A DNA stretch of 64,000 nt, from the NCBI GenBank assembly GCA_033558025.1, contig JAUCEF010000003.1, positions 1,142,001 through 1,206,000 of the forward strand, in the 5' to 3' direction. The notes under the pieces are model-generated. The model saw nothing but the letters and a program-made list of their open reading frames with translations. It made no database searches and was not told the origin of the DNA. The translations under genes and the position numbers were made by a program. Source of the stretch: Phytophthora sp. 'mugwort' (taxonomy: Eukaryota; Oomycota; Peronosporomycetes; Peronosporales; Peronosporaceae). Of this stretch, positions 33,362-44,144 are shown piece by piece (within the stretch, counting starts at the first letter, position 1; every line of letters begins with the position of its first letter).

Positions 33362-35820
33362 CATGATCCGGAGCAGGCGGAGAAAACTACATGCGAAGCC
33401 GGCCGCTTTGGCGAGACGGATGGGAAGTCGGATCCGTGCAGAAATGATTGCTCCACGAGGCGCTCCTGTTACATTCCGCAAGGCCTGCAATCAGAGCTTG
33501 GGCGGTCCCGTTCTCTGCGACCGTCTCGCGCCCGGGGAACCACGTCGTGGCTTCGGACTGCTAAGGGAAGTGCATGAACACCGGATCTAGCAGCAGATCT
33601 AGATCGCAACAGCCCGTCTGGTGCGCCTTTTCGAAGATCTGGCTTGCTTGTTTTACTTGGCGCGAGCGTGCGAGCTCCCATTCTTGCGTCCACGGGAGAA
33701 GGACGCGAACCACACGTGCGCATCGCGCTCAGACTTGGGGATCGGGAAGGAGTGCGTAGCTTCCTAGTAGGCCTGACGGTGATCCTCCTCGTAGGTCCGG
33801 TAGCTCGTAGCAAGCGCTGCTACCTCGGCGGATCTGGCCGGATCGAAAGTCAGCGGTCCCAGGGCTGGTACATCGAGGGCCTTCCATGGCTCCTCCCTGT
33901 ACAGAGCCATGATGTTCTCCTTCGTGAGCAGGCTGGGAACATAACGAGAAGGATTCAGTTGTCCCCCGCGACTGGCGCGCTCAAGGAACATCCACCTGGC
34001 CGAGAGCACCCGGTTATCGATCAAGATCCGGGGCGGGAGGGTGTAGACGGTAAGCACACTAATCTGGGAAGGATACCAAAGTACTACCTCTTCCGCGACC
34101 ACGACCCGCGGCTGATGGAAGCCGGGGAGAAAACTAGCCGCAGGACTGAATGGCTGGTAAGCAGGATCCATGGCGGGTGCATCGGCCGGAAGAGTCGGAT
34201 TGGGTGTGCCAACCGCCTGAGTCGCACCTTCCACCCCTTTCTCCGTTTCGGCAGAGTTCGGAGCTTCGTCGACCACGATGGGCGTAGTCTGAGATCCCTC
34301 GCCACCAGAGGTCTCCGCGGAATACCTGTGTTGACGGGGTAGGATCGGGATCGCGCCAGAGCCACTTGGAGTTCGTCGTCGTCGGAGTCGTCGAAGATCG
34401 CGCCCAAGTCGACGAGCGCGGCTCCAGATCAACTACTGCTAGAACTGGAACCGGGATCGGAGCTAGATCCAGACACTGTGTCGGGGTAAGCGTAGTTTTC
34501 ATCACCGACGTCAGCCGCGGCGTCAATAACGAGATCCAAGAAGGATCCTGGTTGGGCTGAAGGCAACTTCGAGGCCGATCTAGAGGCAGTTCCGCCATCC
34601 ACCGCAGGGGATGAGGAACGAGACACCTTATTCGGCGGGCTCGGATCCTCGTGGAGAGGGAAGCGGGTGGACTCAAGGGTCTCTTGGAAGAAGGCTGGTC
34701 ACTGCGAACCACGGAATTAGACCGACCGCTACGTGCCACGGACGAGCTCTGCATGGCGGCCGAGGCGATCGACGCTAAGTTGTCGAGAGCGCTGTCCCGC
34801 TCCATGACGGCCAAGTCGGGCTTGCCGAGCAGGCCTTGGTGAGCTTGCGACAGAAGCTCATCCTGACCGCGGAGTCGATCGAGATCTTGACGAACTAGCT
34901 GGTACGCTGCTGCATGCAGGAGACCTGCTCAAGGAGTTCTCTCTGGGCCTTGAAATATTTCTGCCCCTCCTGCATAGCATTGTCGAGATCCAGGCGCGTC
35001 TGATCGCGTTCGTTGGTCAGATGAGTAACTTGGGCCGCCGCAGACTCCAGGGCTCGCCGAACCTGAGCGCCGACGAAGATCGTGGTGTTAGCGCGATGCA
35101 CGTGGCTCTGTGGCCTCTTGAGTTCCTGAGCGATCGTGTCGCGAGCAGCTTCGAGTGTCTTGTGGTCCACGCGGACATTGCCGAGTTGGTCTTGCGTCTG
35201 GTGCAGCGAATCTTCGGCACGCGCGTGATCTCGGTAAGCTGCCCCCTGCGAGCGCTCAGGCGCTCGATCTCTTCCCGGGCAGCATCTAGCTTGCCCACGA
35301 TATGATCGTGAACCCTGTGAAGATCCGCACGGCGACGCTCGGCCTTGCCAAAAAAAACCTCTACCGCGAGGATCCGCCGACCTCGGACGTGCAGTATGCA
35401 AATCTGCCGCGGGAACCGATCCGTCGAGCCGTTGGTGCACTTGGTGCAGTTCTTCCCCCAGTCGCTGAGATTCACGTTCCAGATCATGGACATGCTGCTT
35501 CCGCTGCTCGTGGCTATGCTGAAGATCGGCTTGGCCCTCCTGAAGGCAAAAGAGACGTCTGAACGCCGTCACGCTCGGACCGAGCGGTTTGACACTGCTG
35601 CTCGAGGTCAGCGGATCGCTGGCCGGTCGCTTCGCCCCGCAGATCCTGCGCAAGGGAATCGGCACCCCTGGAGGATCGGTTGGCGCGGCACTGCCATGGT
35701 CGGATAAGCGACGCTCCAGACCGAGGGCATAGTCTTACAGGCGGGTGTACGCCTCCGCGCTGGTTTCTTCTAGCAAGGCATAGCGCGCCCGCGGATCGCC
35801 GAAACCCCGGACCTCCAAGT
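33362..35820 (-). pseudogene. antisense coiled-coil ORF in the 3' region of element D
   Basis: Opposite strand to gag-pol, about 2.4 kb, N-terminus cut at 35820. In order: FGDPRARYALLEETSAEAYT (near 35800), long heptad-like helices rich in Glu/Gln/Arg (QADLQHSHEQRKQHVHDLER near 35530; RDQTRLDLDNAMQEGQKYFK near 34980), a Ser-rich part (about 34810-34430), then MALYREEPWKALDVPALGPL and FDPARSAEVAALATSYRTYE (33920-33780) and a basic/aromatic tail. Frameshifts separate the pieces. Coiled-coil structure is inferred from composition. No known function; similar antisense ORFs are known in some plant gypsy elements. Confidence 0.6.
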
Positions 35821-35821
35821 C

Positions 35822-36329
35822 TTATTTGTCAAACGTGTGATACCATATTAATGGAGCCTGTTTTAAGCCATATAAACTTCGCAATAGTTTGCGGACACGA
35901 CCGGACCCGTCAACGAAATAATCAGGCATTTCCATATTAATGTCAACGTCATCAATCGGTCCATTCAAAAATGCGGTTACAAAGTCCACATGACGGCATG
36001 AAAATCCCAGGTGAAGCGCTAGAAACCGATAAACGTTACTGCTTCCTGAGCCACAAAGGAGTTTTGTACGTCTCCCAGCAGTCAATTCCGTATCGCTGCT
36101 GACAACCTTTAATCGTGATGCGAGCGCGATGACGAACCCCATTTCCTTGAGCATCACGCTTTCTCACAAACACCCATTTGCTGTCTAGCACCTTTTTGTC
36201 CTTGTGTCTTTCTACCAATTCCCAGGTATTATTCCGCATACGATCACGATATTCCTTCTCTAGGGCTTCAACCCATTTGGCTGCGTCAGGTTCAGCTAAG
36301 GCTTCTTGTACATTCTGCGGTTCCATTAC
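35822..36329 (-). pseudogene. copia reverse transcriptase (RVT_2), truncated
   Basis: Minus strand: AKWVEALEKEYRDRMRNNTW, DSKWVFVRKRDAQGN, then after a slip LHLGFSCRHVDFVTAFLNGP, INMEMPDYFV and LLRSLYGLKQAPLIWYHTFD. These are the hallmark copia RT blocks (D-V-x-x-A-F-L-N-G and L-Y-G-L-K-Q-A). The sequence stops before the YVDD box because the element is cut at 35822. Confidence 0.85.
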
Positions 36330-37298
36330 TTATTAACCGCTTCGGTAATCAGGCTGTCGGAAGGTCCACCTTAATGTCTCGATACATTGAGTTCGGTCGT
36401 CGAACACGATTCGAGCGTCGAAATGACTTAGCTGTATCGCTTAGCTCAGCTCCGTCTCCGTCACTCTCACTGCCTTTAAATTCATCTTAGTCTTTTCTTT
36501 TCGGCTAGCGCTATCGCCGGACGCAATGAACATATTCTCCTCGAGATCATCATCTTCAGCAGCATTAGCAAGATCACCTTCCTGGTCGATCTCACCGCCA
36601 ATCACCCCTTCCCCCACCGAAGCTGAGTTTCCTCGCGATATCTCAGGCAGCTGATTAACCACAGAGTAGTGGTTAGACATACCCCGCTGGTTATTATCAT
36701 CCTGAGCCATATCAGCATCAACCTGCATGACACATGAGGGGTTAACCTCACGTGAGATAGACCGACCTTCTATCGCAGGCTGATGATTTTTTCAAACCAG
36801 CTAAAGATAATAGGAAGGAGTAAATTCTGCAGCTCTCAACGGAGTTGCATCAGGCGCACCTGAGCAAACCGGATAATCGACTTCGGTGTGATAGGTAGCA
36901 GCAGCATCACCGTCGCGACGGCGGGTCTTTGAAGGACGTCCCTGAGAGGTAAAGTAATTATCATCAGTTGTCGCACCTAACGCAGGCAGACGTACAAATG
37001 GTATCACCTTAGGCAGAGTCTCACGACGATTTTTACTGTATCGGTTGTTCAGCAAACGATCCACGCAGCTGCGATCAACTGTCCATGCTTCATGAAATTC
37101 CACTAAACGGACTTCCTGTGTGTTGCCAGTCTACATGCTCAACACGCGAAAACTCACAGTGCAATACCAAAGCCCATAAACAAACCGGCCTTGCCAGGAT
37201 TTTCCAACTTAGACTTAATGTTGAGATGGAGCTTGCGTTGTTATAGGTAAATGCCGAGTGAGTAGATTAGAATGGTTAACCCTGTCTGTTAAGTCTCC
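36330..37298 (-). pseudogene. copia integrase-RT linker
   Basis: Two minus frames (37103-36801 and 36728-36441), acidic and Ser-rich, e.g. EIDQEGDLANAAEDDDLEEN, typical of the poorly conserved region between integrase and RT. No domain recognised. Confidence 0.5.
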
Positions 37299-38307
37299 CT
37301 AATGCCTACTCCCTGTTCGCTTCCCTGTTATCTTCATGCGTGCGCTTGTACATACACCGCCGCTCGCCCTCCGAACCACCCAAGAGTGATCAACCAATCC
37401 GGGAACGGTTCGGTGTGAGCCGTTCCCTCGGTCCACATATGTTAGCGAACCGTACAAGAGCGGTGCCACTTCAACACTACGAAGCTTCTTTGGGGTGCAT
37501 ACATAGACTAAACAACCCCATGTCCGTAACTTTGACACATCTGGCCGCTCACCGAAGCATCAAAAGCAGGGAGTTTCACCGTTTAAGGCACTCGAAGCCG
37601 AAACATTTTTCACTTCAATCGCGAAATTAAATGCCTCACCCAACAAAAGGCAGGCATGTTCGGTGTCGTTAGGATACACCGCACTCGACCCAACATAAAC
37701 GCCGTTCATCCGCTCCACTAGCCCATTTTCCTCTGGGCTGTACGCGTTAACCTCTGTCGAATCCTCTTTTCGCCTTAACAAGAAACCCCATAGGTAGCGA
37801 CTAGCCTCATCCTATACTAGCTGGAAGTGTTTGTAACCATCGTACGAAACAATTCCCATGTAACACATATCCGACATAATTTCCTGGAATGGTTACAGGG
37901 TACGACGAGTTTTAGTTTTCTTGTATGACATTCTGGTCATTTTCGCCGCTTTGCAGCTCCAGCATGGGGTCTGAATAACATCGCTCAATTCATGACTTAT
38001 CCCAATAGCAACATGGTGGAGACATCTGTTTCAATGTGAGAACATTCTGGTGACCAAACCTGAGATACCATCGCACAAGGGAGTCAGCGTCACTCGATTC
38101 ACTATGTTGGTCCACCGATGGCACGTGATAGACAGGATAGACAACACTGGCAGTAGTCTTCATGCGGTATTTACCGCGAGACTTTATCAGCAATAATTGT
38201 AGACGTCCTTTGGACATCATAGCAATTCGTAGAGATCCGCGAAAGCCAAGCTTAAAAATCCATCCATCATTCTCCAAAGCGTCAAGGCTAAGTAAGAAAT
38301 GTGACAT
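37299..38307 (-). pseudogene. copia pre-integrase and integrase segments
   Basis: 38307-37990: a segment ending LVRWYLRFGHQNVLTLKQMS, the GAG_pre-integrase H-x-N pattern. 37781-37560: VNAYSPEENGLVERMNG, the copia integrase catalytic Glu block (S-P-x-x-N-G-x-x-E-R). 37538-37299: KLRTWGCLVYVCTPKKLR, the segment that follows integrase. The middle of the core (D,D) between 37800 and 37990 is degraded. Confidence 0.75.
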
Positions 38308-38377
38308 TACAGCTGAGTGTTTTTACAAGTCTGCGGCGCCTGCAGACTTGTAAAAATACTCAGCTGTAATGTCACAT
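38299..38377. repeat. near-perfect fold-back inverted repeat, 36-bp arms
   Basis: Left arm 38299-38334 and right arm 38342-38377 are reverse complements with one mismatch (GAGTGTTTTT versus AAAAATACTC), spacer GGCGCCT. It sits at the start of the copia pre-integrase frame and duplicates that sequence in inverted orientation. Confidence 0.9.
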
Positions 38378-38990
38378 ATTTGCGAGGTTGCTTCTTGTTG
38401 CCAAGCGAAGCAGCACAAGTCCAACCTTTTCATCACTCGAGATAGTGCGATCATAGCTTTGAAATGCATTCGTTGAGTCATATTGCAGTTGCGACATTAA
38501 GTCTTGCTGATGCACATATGTATACGAGGTATACAACCAACTGCTTTCACTTTCTTTTTCTTAAATTCACCCTGATTTCCGGATTTATTCTGCCACCTTT
38601 TTCGTTCTGAAGTAAACCCTTTTTCTTCAATTTGGTCATCGGAGGCATTATTTCTGTTGGGGCAATAGGTCGCAAATGACCGACTCTCCTCAGTGAAAGC
38701 AGGTCCGAGTCTCTTCTTTGTTGCCTAGGTTATCACTTATTCCGCGCTTTCCTGGTTTTTAATTCTTCTTTCCACGACCGGCCATAATGCGCTTGTCTTT
38801 GGTTTTCTTCTGCTGTACATGTAGTGATTGTATTGGCTTCTTTACACACTCAGCAATACCAGTAGGTCTCTGCTCCTCAGAGCCTATTCTTTCATCTACA
38901 GCTGGTTCAGTGCGTAGAGCGTTCATCACATGAATAGCAGGGTTTCCAAATCTACGATGGTAGTGGCCCGTAAATGTCCCTCACCCAATA
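38378..38990 (-). pseudogene. copia gag end with degenerate zinc knuckle
   Basis: Minus frame: KTKDKRIMAGRGKKN, then TCFH, stop, GESRSFATYCPNRNNASD, matching C-F-H-C-G-x-x-G-H-F-A-x-x-C with the second Cys replaced by TGA, then a Lys-rich KKKKVKAVG region. It continues the gag interrupted by the hAT insertion. Confidence 0.6.
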
Positions 38991-39005
38991 TCATTACGGA
39001 GGGAA

Positions 39006-40769
39006 TTGGATCTGAGGAATCTTTTCAACGGTCTCGGTATACAAACAGTAAGTGTAATGCGTACTATGCAGAGTGACATGCGAGGGTACGTGCTCCCTGT
39101 GCGCCATCACCGAGCTTGTAGACGGTTTTGCGCTGCCAACATAGCAGCGCATTCGTTGCAAGACCTCACTCAAACATTTGCTCCCAAGCCGTCATCTATC
39201 GTCGTTTTCGCCGCTCCCCAATCATGCCCGTGCCGAACTTCTGTGCCTCCAACAAGGATGTAGTTGATGCCTTCTTTGAGAAGGTGACGGGCTCGAGCTA
39301 CATCTGCCACTTGTGCCATACTAGGCATACACAGCAAGTGGGCAAAGGGTACACTAACCTGGTGGACCACCTCTGCAACTCCCATACGACTGCCGCTGTG
39401 AACGACGCGTTTCGCCAAGTGCAAAGGTATGATATTGAGCGTTGCGTGTTCGTCGACGTCAGCCCCGCGGCCAAGACGATGTTTGGGTGGATCGAGTGGG
39501 TGGTGATGGAGAACCGCGAGTTTTCATTCTGCGAGCAAGTGTTGGTGCGCAGGAACAACAACTTGTATCTTCTTCTACACTCCTCAAAGGCATGACAGGT
39601 CTTTCGGGCTGGATAGAAACTCGGATCACTGAGAAGTTACAAGGCAAGCGAATAGGGCTTCTCTTTAATGCATGTCTGCGGCAGGATACCACTTTGTAGC
39701 TGTCATTGCGGTGACTCCCACGTCGGGTGCTACGACCGATGCAATGCGCGCGTGAGAAGTTCCTGCTCTCTTTGCAGCCCATCGACCCAAAGCATTTCGA
39801 CGCCTCGAAGAAGCTGTTTGACGCCGATGCTATCATTGAATTGTTCGACAAAGTGCTGGCAAATACGGCATCGATGTGGGCCAGTTGTGTTTTTCGTGGG
39901 AGACAACGCGAGTGTCAATGGAAGTGTCGGGCGGAAAGCAAAGTTGCCATTCATCGGTTGCGCTAGCCACCGCCTCAACCTGGCGGTGGAACAGCATCTG
40001 GCACTGTACGGCGATGAAGTGGACGAAGTGGAGACACTGATGAGTTACTTGCAGACGTCAAAGCAGATAACTGTTTTGCGCAAGATCGCGGGCCCCCAGC
40101 CTGTCGTAAACAACGTGACGCGTTGGTCGATCACATTCGAGACGCTGGCTCCCCTGCTACCTACCCCCAGGAAATGGTGAAAATCGAAGCGTTTTATGAA
40201 GATCTGAAGAAGTTTCAGTCTGTGAATATGAAGCTTCAACGGGCTGAAGGCATCACGCTTCGAGACAACCGAGTTCTGTTTGACAGGCTTCTGGAAGATT
40301 CGAAGAAGAGGGGACCTGCACTACTCATATTGCACCCGGTGAAAGGGTCGTGTCCTTCCCCCACTTCGAAAGCGGTCTTGTGAAGCTGCAACGTGACCAC
40401 GAGCACGATTTGTCAAAGGGCGAGAAGCGGGCGGTTTAACGTTTTCTACATTCCTCTGAAGACGATCTGACCATTACGACCAGCGCCGCGCAACTCAGTT
40501 TTGCTGACGCGGCTTTAGAGGAAGAGCACGTGGCAGCGGAGGTCACGTATGTAAACGTCGACTGGATACCGCCTACTTCAGATGACGTCGAGAGATCGCT
40601 TTCTCTAGCCGGCCGAGCCTTTAGCGACCACCGCAGGGCGATGCTCCCAACGATGCTAGAACTCATCGTGTTTCTTCGTTTCAACAGAGACCTCTGGAAC
40701 GAGGTCGCAGTCGCCCAAACGATGCTTCGCGCAGAGCAGACTCGTAACGTACGCGTCAACAGAGTTTGA
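39006..40769 (+). pseudogene. hAT transposase with BED-type zinc finger
   Basis: Plus strand, nearly full length but with several frame slips. 39128-39595: SYICHLCHTRHTQQVGKGYT then NLVDHLCNSH, a BED/C2H2 finger. 39780-40180: VVFFVGDNASVNGSVGRKAK (the D-N-A-S block), PFIGCASHRLNLAVEQHL, and VVNNVTRWSITFE (T-R-W). 40530-40769: VNVDWIPPTSDDVERSLSLA, GRAFSDHRRAMLPTMLELIV, FLRFNRDLW, the hAT dimerisation region. It lies within a copia gag in the opposite orientation. A hAT element called DodoPi is known in P. infestans; whether this is the same family cannot be told here. Confidence 0.82.
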
Positions 40770-41700
40770 TAGACGAAGCTTTTCTGTAAATCAACAATAC
40801 AGCGTAGCTTTCCATTGAGGGACTATGGTCCCTATCCGATGGATAGGGAAAAGCACCCCTCCCTCCGTATCCCATGATTATTTTGATACCCTGCTGAATA
40901 GCCGTGGGCACGGGCCGATTTGCTCTACCATCACGTCGCACCACGTAATGTTTTTTTGAGAACTGTCGTACGACATCTCGGTGGATGCGTCCGACGTGAC
41001 CAAGTAGTTTTTCCGCATAATCATCATCACTCACACATTTACCATAATGAAGAAGCTGCCTGCGCAACGATTCTATATCGTGAAACCACTGATCCATGCT
41101 TTTAAATGATGTGTACACGTTGGAGTAAAAAAATTCTGCCCGAGCAAAAATATAATGGAATATTGACGCTTCGTCTGTTTATCAGCAAAGCGATTACACA
41201 TCGCTTGAGCAGTCTCATCTTGGGCAAATCATTTCAGCATCAGCAGCAGGTACACCTGCCAAAATGGCCTCACGGGCAATATTGTCCTTGGCTTCGAAAT
41301 TCATATGTTGCATTGGATCACACAGGTCAAACATTCCATCCGCAACACCCCAGCAAGTTAAGCGAGTTAAAAAGGTACGCAGCTGTACTGCGTATAAATC
41401 GGAACTGCCTTTCATTTTTGGTACATTGTACACTTTCATTGGTAACGTAGCAATTCCAGCTCGTAGAACAGCAAATCCAGCTGGACCAGGAGTAAACGTA
41501 TTAAAATTGAACCCCCTCCCCAATGTTGTGTCCCCCCACCTTGGTCCAGAACACTTCGAACACCATCACTAGTAGCCATCCCAGTGGTGAACATCCCACC
41601 AGAAATTCCGGCTGCATTAGTGCCAATGGATACATTTGTACCAGCCGCATTACTCACACTCGCAGCCACAACCCAGTTGCTGTAGCAAGTATAGAAGTCG
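40770..41700 (-). pseudogene. copia gag (UBN2-like)
   Basis: Minus strand: a Gly/Ala-rich N-terminus (41669-41436), PKMKGSSDLYAVQLRTFLTR with LTCWGVADG (about 41420-41340), then after a slip YTSFKSMDQWFHDIESLRRQ and LLHYGKCVSDDDYAEKLLGH, VVRQFSKKH (41118-40930). This is the gag pattern of copia elements (K-L-x-G...W...L and M-x-x-Y-x-x-x-F-x-x-L). The last part (40920-40790) is altered near the hAT border. Confidence 0.75.
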
Positions 41701-42094
41701 ATGTGGTGACGGGAGACATAAAAGATAGCGTTGAAGTCACTGTGCTTGTGACGAAGTCATCATCGACCCAGAACTCGATAACGGCGTCGACATCCTCTAA
41801 GGTGTAGCTCACAGTAGACTCGAACGGCTTCACACAGCCTCTTTGGGCTCATAACCTGATCGCTTATCAGCAGGAAGGTAGAGCTATCGAGTACCGAGAG
41901 CCAGGAACCAACACCGGGAAGAACAAGAACACTGTTTGTCCACGGAGAAAGAATGGGATTGAGGAGGAAGACCTGTCGAAAAAAAACCTCTTGGTTAGAC
42001 TATACTACATACTAACTGTAGTATTATCGTGTCTCATTTCCCAACGGTATGCTTATCCATACAAATATACAGTATAGTTAATGGCAATTATGTT
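41701..42094. other. probable copia leader/5' LTR zone, not delimited
   Basis: Follows the copia gag start upstream. No partner LTR exists in the window because the 3' end is missing, so borders cannot be set. No coding frame supported. Confidence 0.35.
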
Positions 42095-42140
42095 GAACAG
42101 CGGAGCTCGACTTTCCTGAACAGCGGAGCTCGACTTTCCA
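42095..42140 (+). repeat. 23-bp tandem duplication
   Basis: GAACAGCGGAGCTCGACTTT followed by CCT, then the same unit ending CCA: two adjacent 23-bp copies differing only in the last base. Confidence 0.9.
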
Positions 42141-42326
42141 TAGACGACGGGAACGTCGCAAATGTCGTCGTCGTCGGCGCTGTATCGTGAACCTACTCGA
42201 GTTAAACCCCTTCCCGATGCACTGCGTCGATGCGACATGACACGCCTGCGAAACCTGCCATCACGATGCGCTATGCTCCTCATACGATGTGTCTATCTCA
42301 AGTGTTAGGTGCCCCCCATCTTTGTT

Positions 42327-42409
42327 ATTCTGAATAACATATTCGTGCAGTGGTTTTGATTTGCTTTATTGTGATTTGGTTTACACTGCACGAATAAGTT
42401 ATTCGGAAT
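42327..42409. repeat. 26-bp inverted repeat with 31-bp spacer
   Basis: Arm 42327-42352 (ATTCTGAATAACATATTCGT...) and arm 42384-42409 (CACTGCACGAATAAGTTATT...) are reverse complements at 24 of 26 positions. AT-rich spacer. Could be a MITE core or fold-back duplication. Confidence 0.85.
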
Positions 42410-43609
42410 ACACTGTGATTGAATCAAATGTTTTAGCGTCAGATCTTTGTGTCTGATGGACCTCTTGTAGTGAAGAAAAACCTCGGCTATCATATTAATC
42501 CGTCCAAATCTGTACTGTGAACTCGATTGAGGAGTTCTCGTCGTCCCTCGCTTTACATGCTAATCTTCTAACAACTTCGGTCTTTGCCTTAATTGCGTTT
42601 CTTAAAGCTAAGCGCGGGTTAGGGCGAGTCGATAAACAGAGGACCTGGGACCTGCGATCGGCTGTGGTGCCCCGGGTGGGTATGACTTTATCGACATTTA
42701 CAGATAAGGTTTTGCTTCGCACTTGGTTTCTACTATAAGTCTTAGCTCAAAAAGTCAATAAACACCATTCCATCTGGGATAAGCAGTATTTATAGGATTA
42801 GCAAGGCTATACGCTGAAGGACCGCCATTATTCATGGGCCTAGACTGGGGTAAGGTCATCAGGATGGCGATTATAAGGACAGTTGTACGAATATACTTAC
42901 AACTTAATGTAAAACCTGCGATATAGCCCCGCCGGGCACTACCTTATCTTAGATGGGGCTCCATTACAAGTGGGGCACTATTAAAGTTTACTGAATCTTG
43001 ACCCTGTCGCGAAGACGGACGACTTCACGTTGACGTCCTTGTCCCCACGGAGTTCGATTCTCGTGTTGCGATTGTGATAAAGAAAACAGCAGTCTAATTC
43101 ATGTTGTAAATGCTCGAGTGCTGGTATTCTAGGAGACCTCTGCTGCTAGACGCCCTAGTCACTCTTCATATGGGCGGGGGAGGGGCGAGTTCGTGATGCG
43201 TTCTGCCCATTATGGACAGCTTTCCTACAACGTTTAGTGGAAAACTAGTTTTTAATCAATATGCTCCGGCTATACAGCGGCGTCAACGCGTGACAGCGAC
43301 GCTTTCCGTGACAGATATTTTAGCGAATCACAACATCCCATAAAAGTAATATTATCCAATAAAGGAAAGCTTCATATAGATCTTCCAGCATTCCGAGAAA
43401 AGCACTGGATGCAGCAATGCGTTCTATTGCCGAGCTGATAGGATGCAGCGACGAAGATAATAATTATTTTAAGTGCAATAGGGAGCATAATGAACAAATG
43501 AGTGAATCTGGGCGTCTAGGATAAATCCACTGAGCAGCGAAACAATGCTGCATGGAATCAATGGAGACGGCCCGGTAGAAAAGGCCACAGTTCTCCTCAA
43601 AGTTTATAA
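42410..43609. other. no gene recognised
   Basis: A 75-residue minus frame at 42722-42495 (IPTRGTTADRRSQVLCLSTR) has even composition but no known motif and no partner frames. The rest has only short frames. Confidence 0.4.
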
Positions 43610-43816
43610 CTTCAGAGAACACGCAATCGACTCAAGCGGGAAGGCGTAGACCCTGGCACTGTTCGAGTTCTGTCGGTTAACGACTGGGATATGGTCAAGG
43701 AACTAGAACGTAAGAAGCCCAAGCTCGTCAAGGCAGATCGATTTATTGGGGGAGATAATTATGACTGCAGATGGTGTGGTCGCCGTATCAAGGCTAGATA
43801 TAAGAAGCGAAGATGG
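43610..43816 (+). CDS. unrecognised basic ORF fragment with a CxxC
   Basis: Open plus frame of about 68 residues without its own ATG start: RLKREGVDPGTVRVLSVNDW, LERKKPKLVKADRFIGG, NYDCRWCGRRIKARYKKRRW, stop. The CRWC pair and the very basic tail look like a nucleic-acid-binding or nuclear protein piece. Probably an exon remnant or transposon fragment; I do not recognise the family. Confidence 0.3.
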
Positions 43817-44144
43817 CCAAATTGACTCTACAGAATAAAAGCAGGTTGAAAAGGTACGGAAATAAGAAGAGACAATTGTTCAACGGTACCTGGCAGAATA
43901 CCAAAAGCGTGCAACAGAGCAACAAGGGCGGAGCAAAACGTTCTCAAGAAAAGCTGACCTGTGTGCGTGCTCAAGAACACATGAAAGCGGAGAGAGAGAG
44001 AGAGTTCAGGGGTAAATGAAGGCGGATCGAGAACACGCCAAGTCGTTTCGGAAAGAGGAAAGCACCTCGCTAATTTTGTTTTCGCCAGGAGGACAAATCG
44101 TCGGTGATTAAATTAAGCCGACTGGTTGCAACGCGAATGAGAGC
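43817..44144. other. no gene recognised
   Basis: A 68-residue Lys-rich plus frame (43813-44019) follows the preceding fragment in another frame and may be its frameshifted continuation; nothing firmer. Confidence 0.35.

Larger units (their letters stand above)
22865..35820 (+). mobile_element. large Ty3/gypsy element D, 3' end missing
   Basis: Plus-strand element: LTR/leader, gag, protease, RT, RNase H, a second RNase H, integrase, chromodomain, then a long antisense ORF. About 11.7 kb after subtracting a 1.24-kb family-C block inserted in gag. Ends abruptly at 35820 against a truncated copia element; no 3' LTR. GGATC is strikingly frequent throughout. Most ORFs contain frameshifts, and the RT lacks the YxDD region. 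Confidence 0.8.
35822..41700 (-). mobile_element. Ty1/copia element, 3' end missing, split by a hAT transposon
   Basis: Minus-strand copia order: gag (41669-40790), zinc knuckle (38720-38650), pre-integrase (38307-37990), integrase (37781-37299), linker (37103-36441), RT (36326-35822). A plus-strand hAT transposase (39128-40769) lies between gag and the knuckle. RT is cut before its YxDD box at 35822, where element D ends. Confidence 0.8.

Noticed and set aside
33644..34342. 232-residue plus frame as a gene
   Set aside because: The minus reading of the same bases is clearly more protein-like and continuous with the coiled-coil ORF.
38970..40900. terminal inverted repeats and 8-bp target duplication for the inserted hAT
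   Set aside because: Short matching words (TACGGAGGGA, TCCCTCA) occur near both ends, but no placement gives matching flanking 8-mers.
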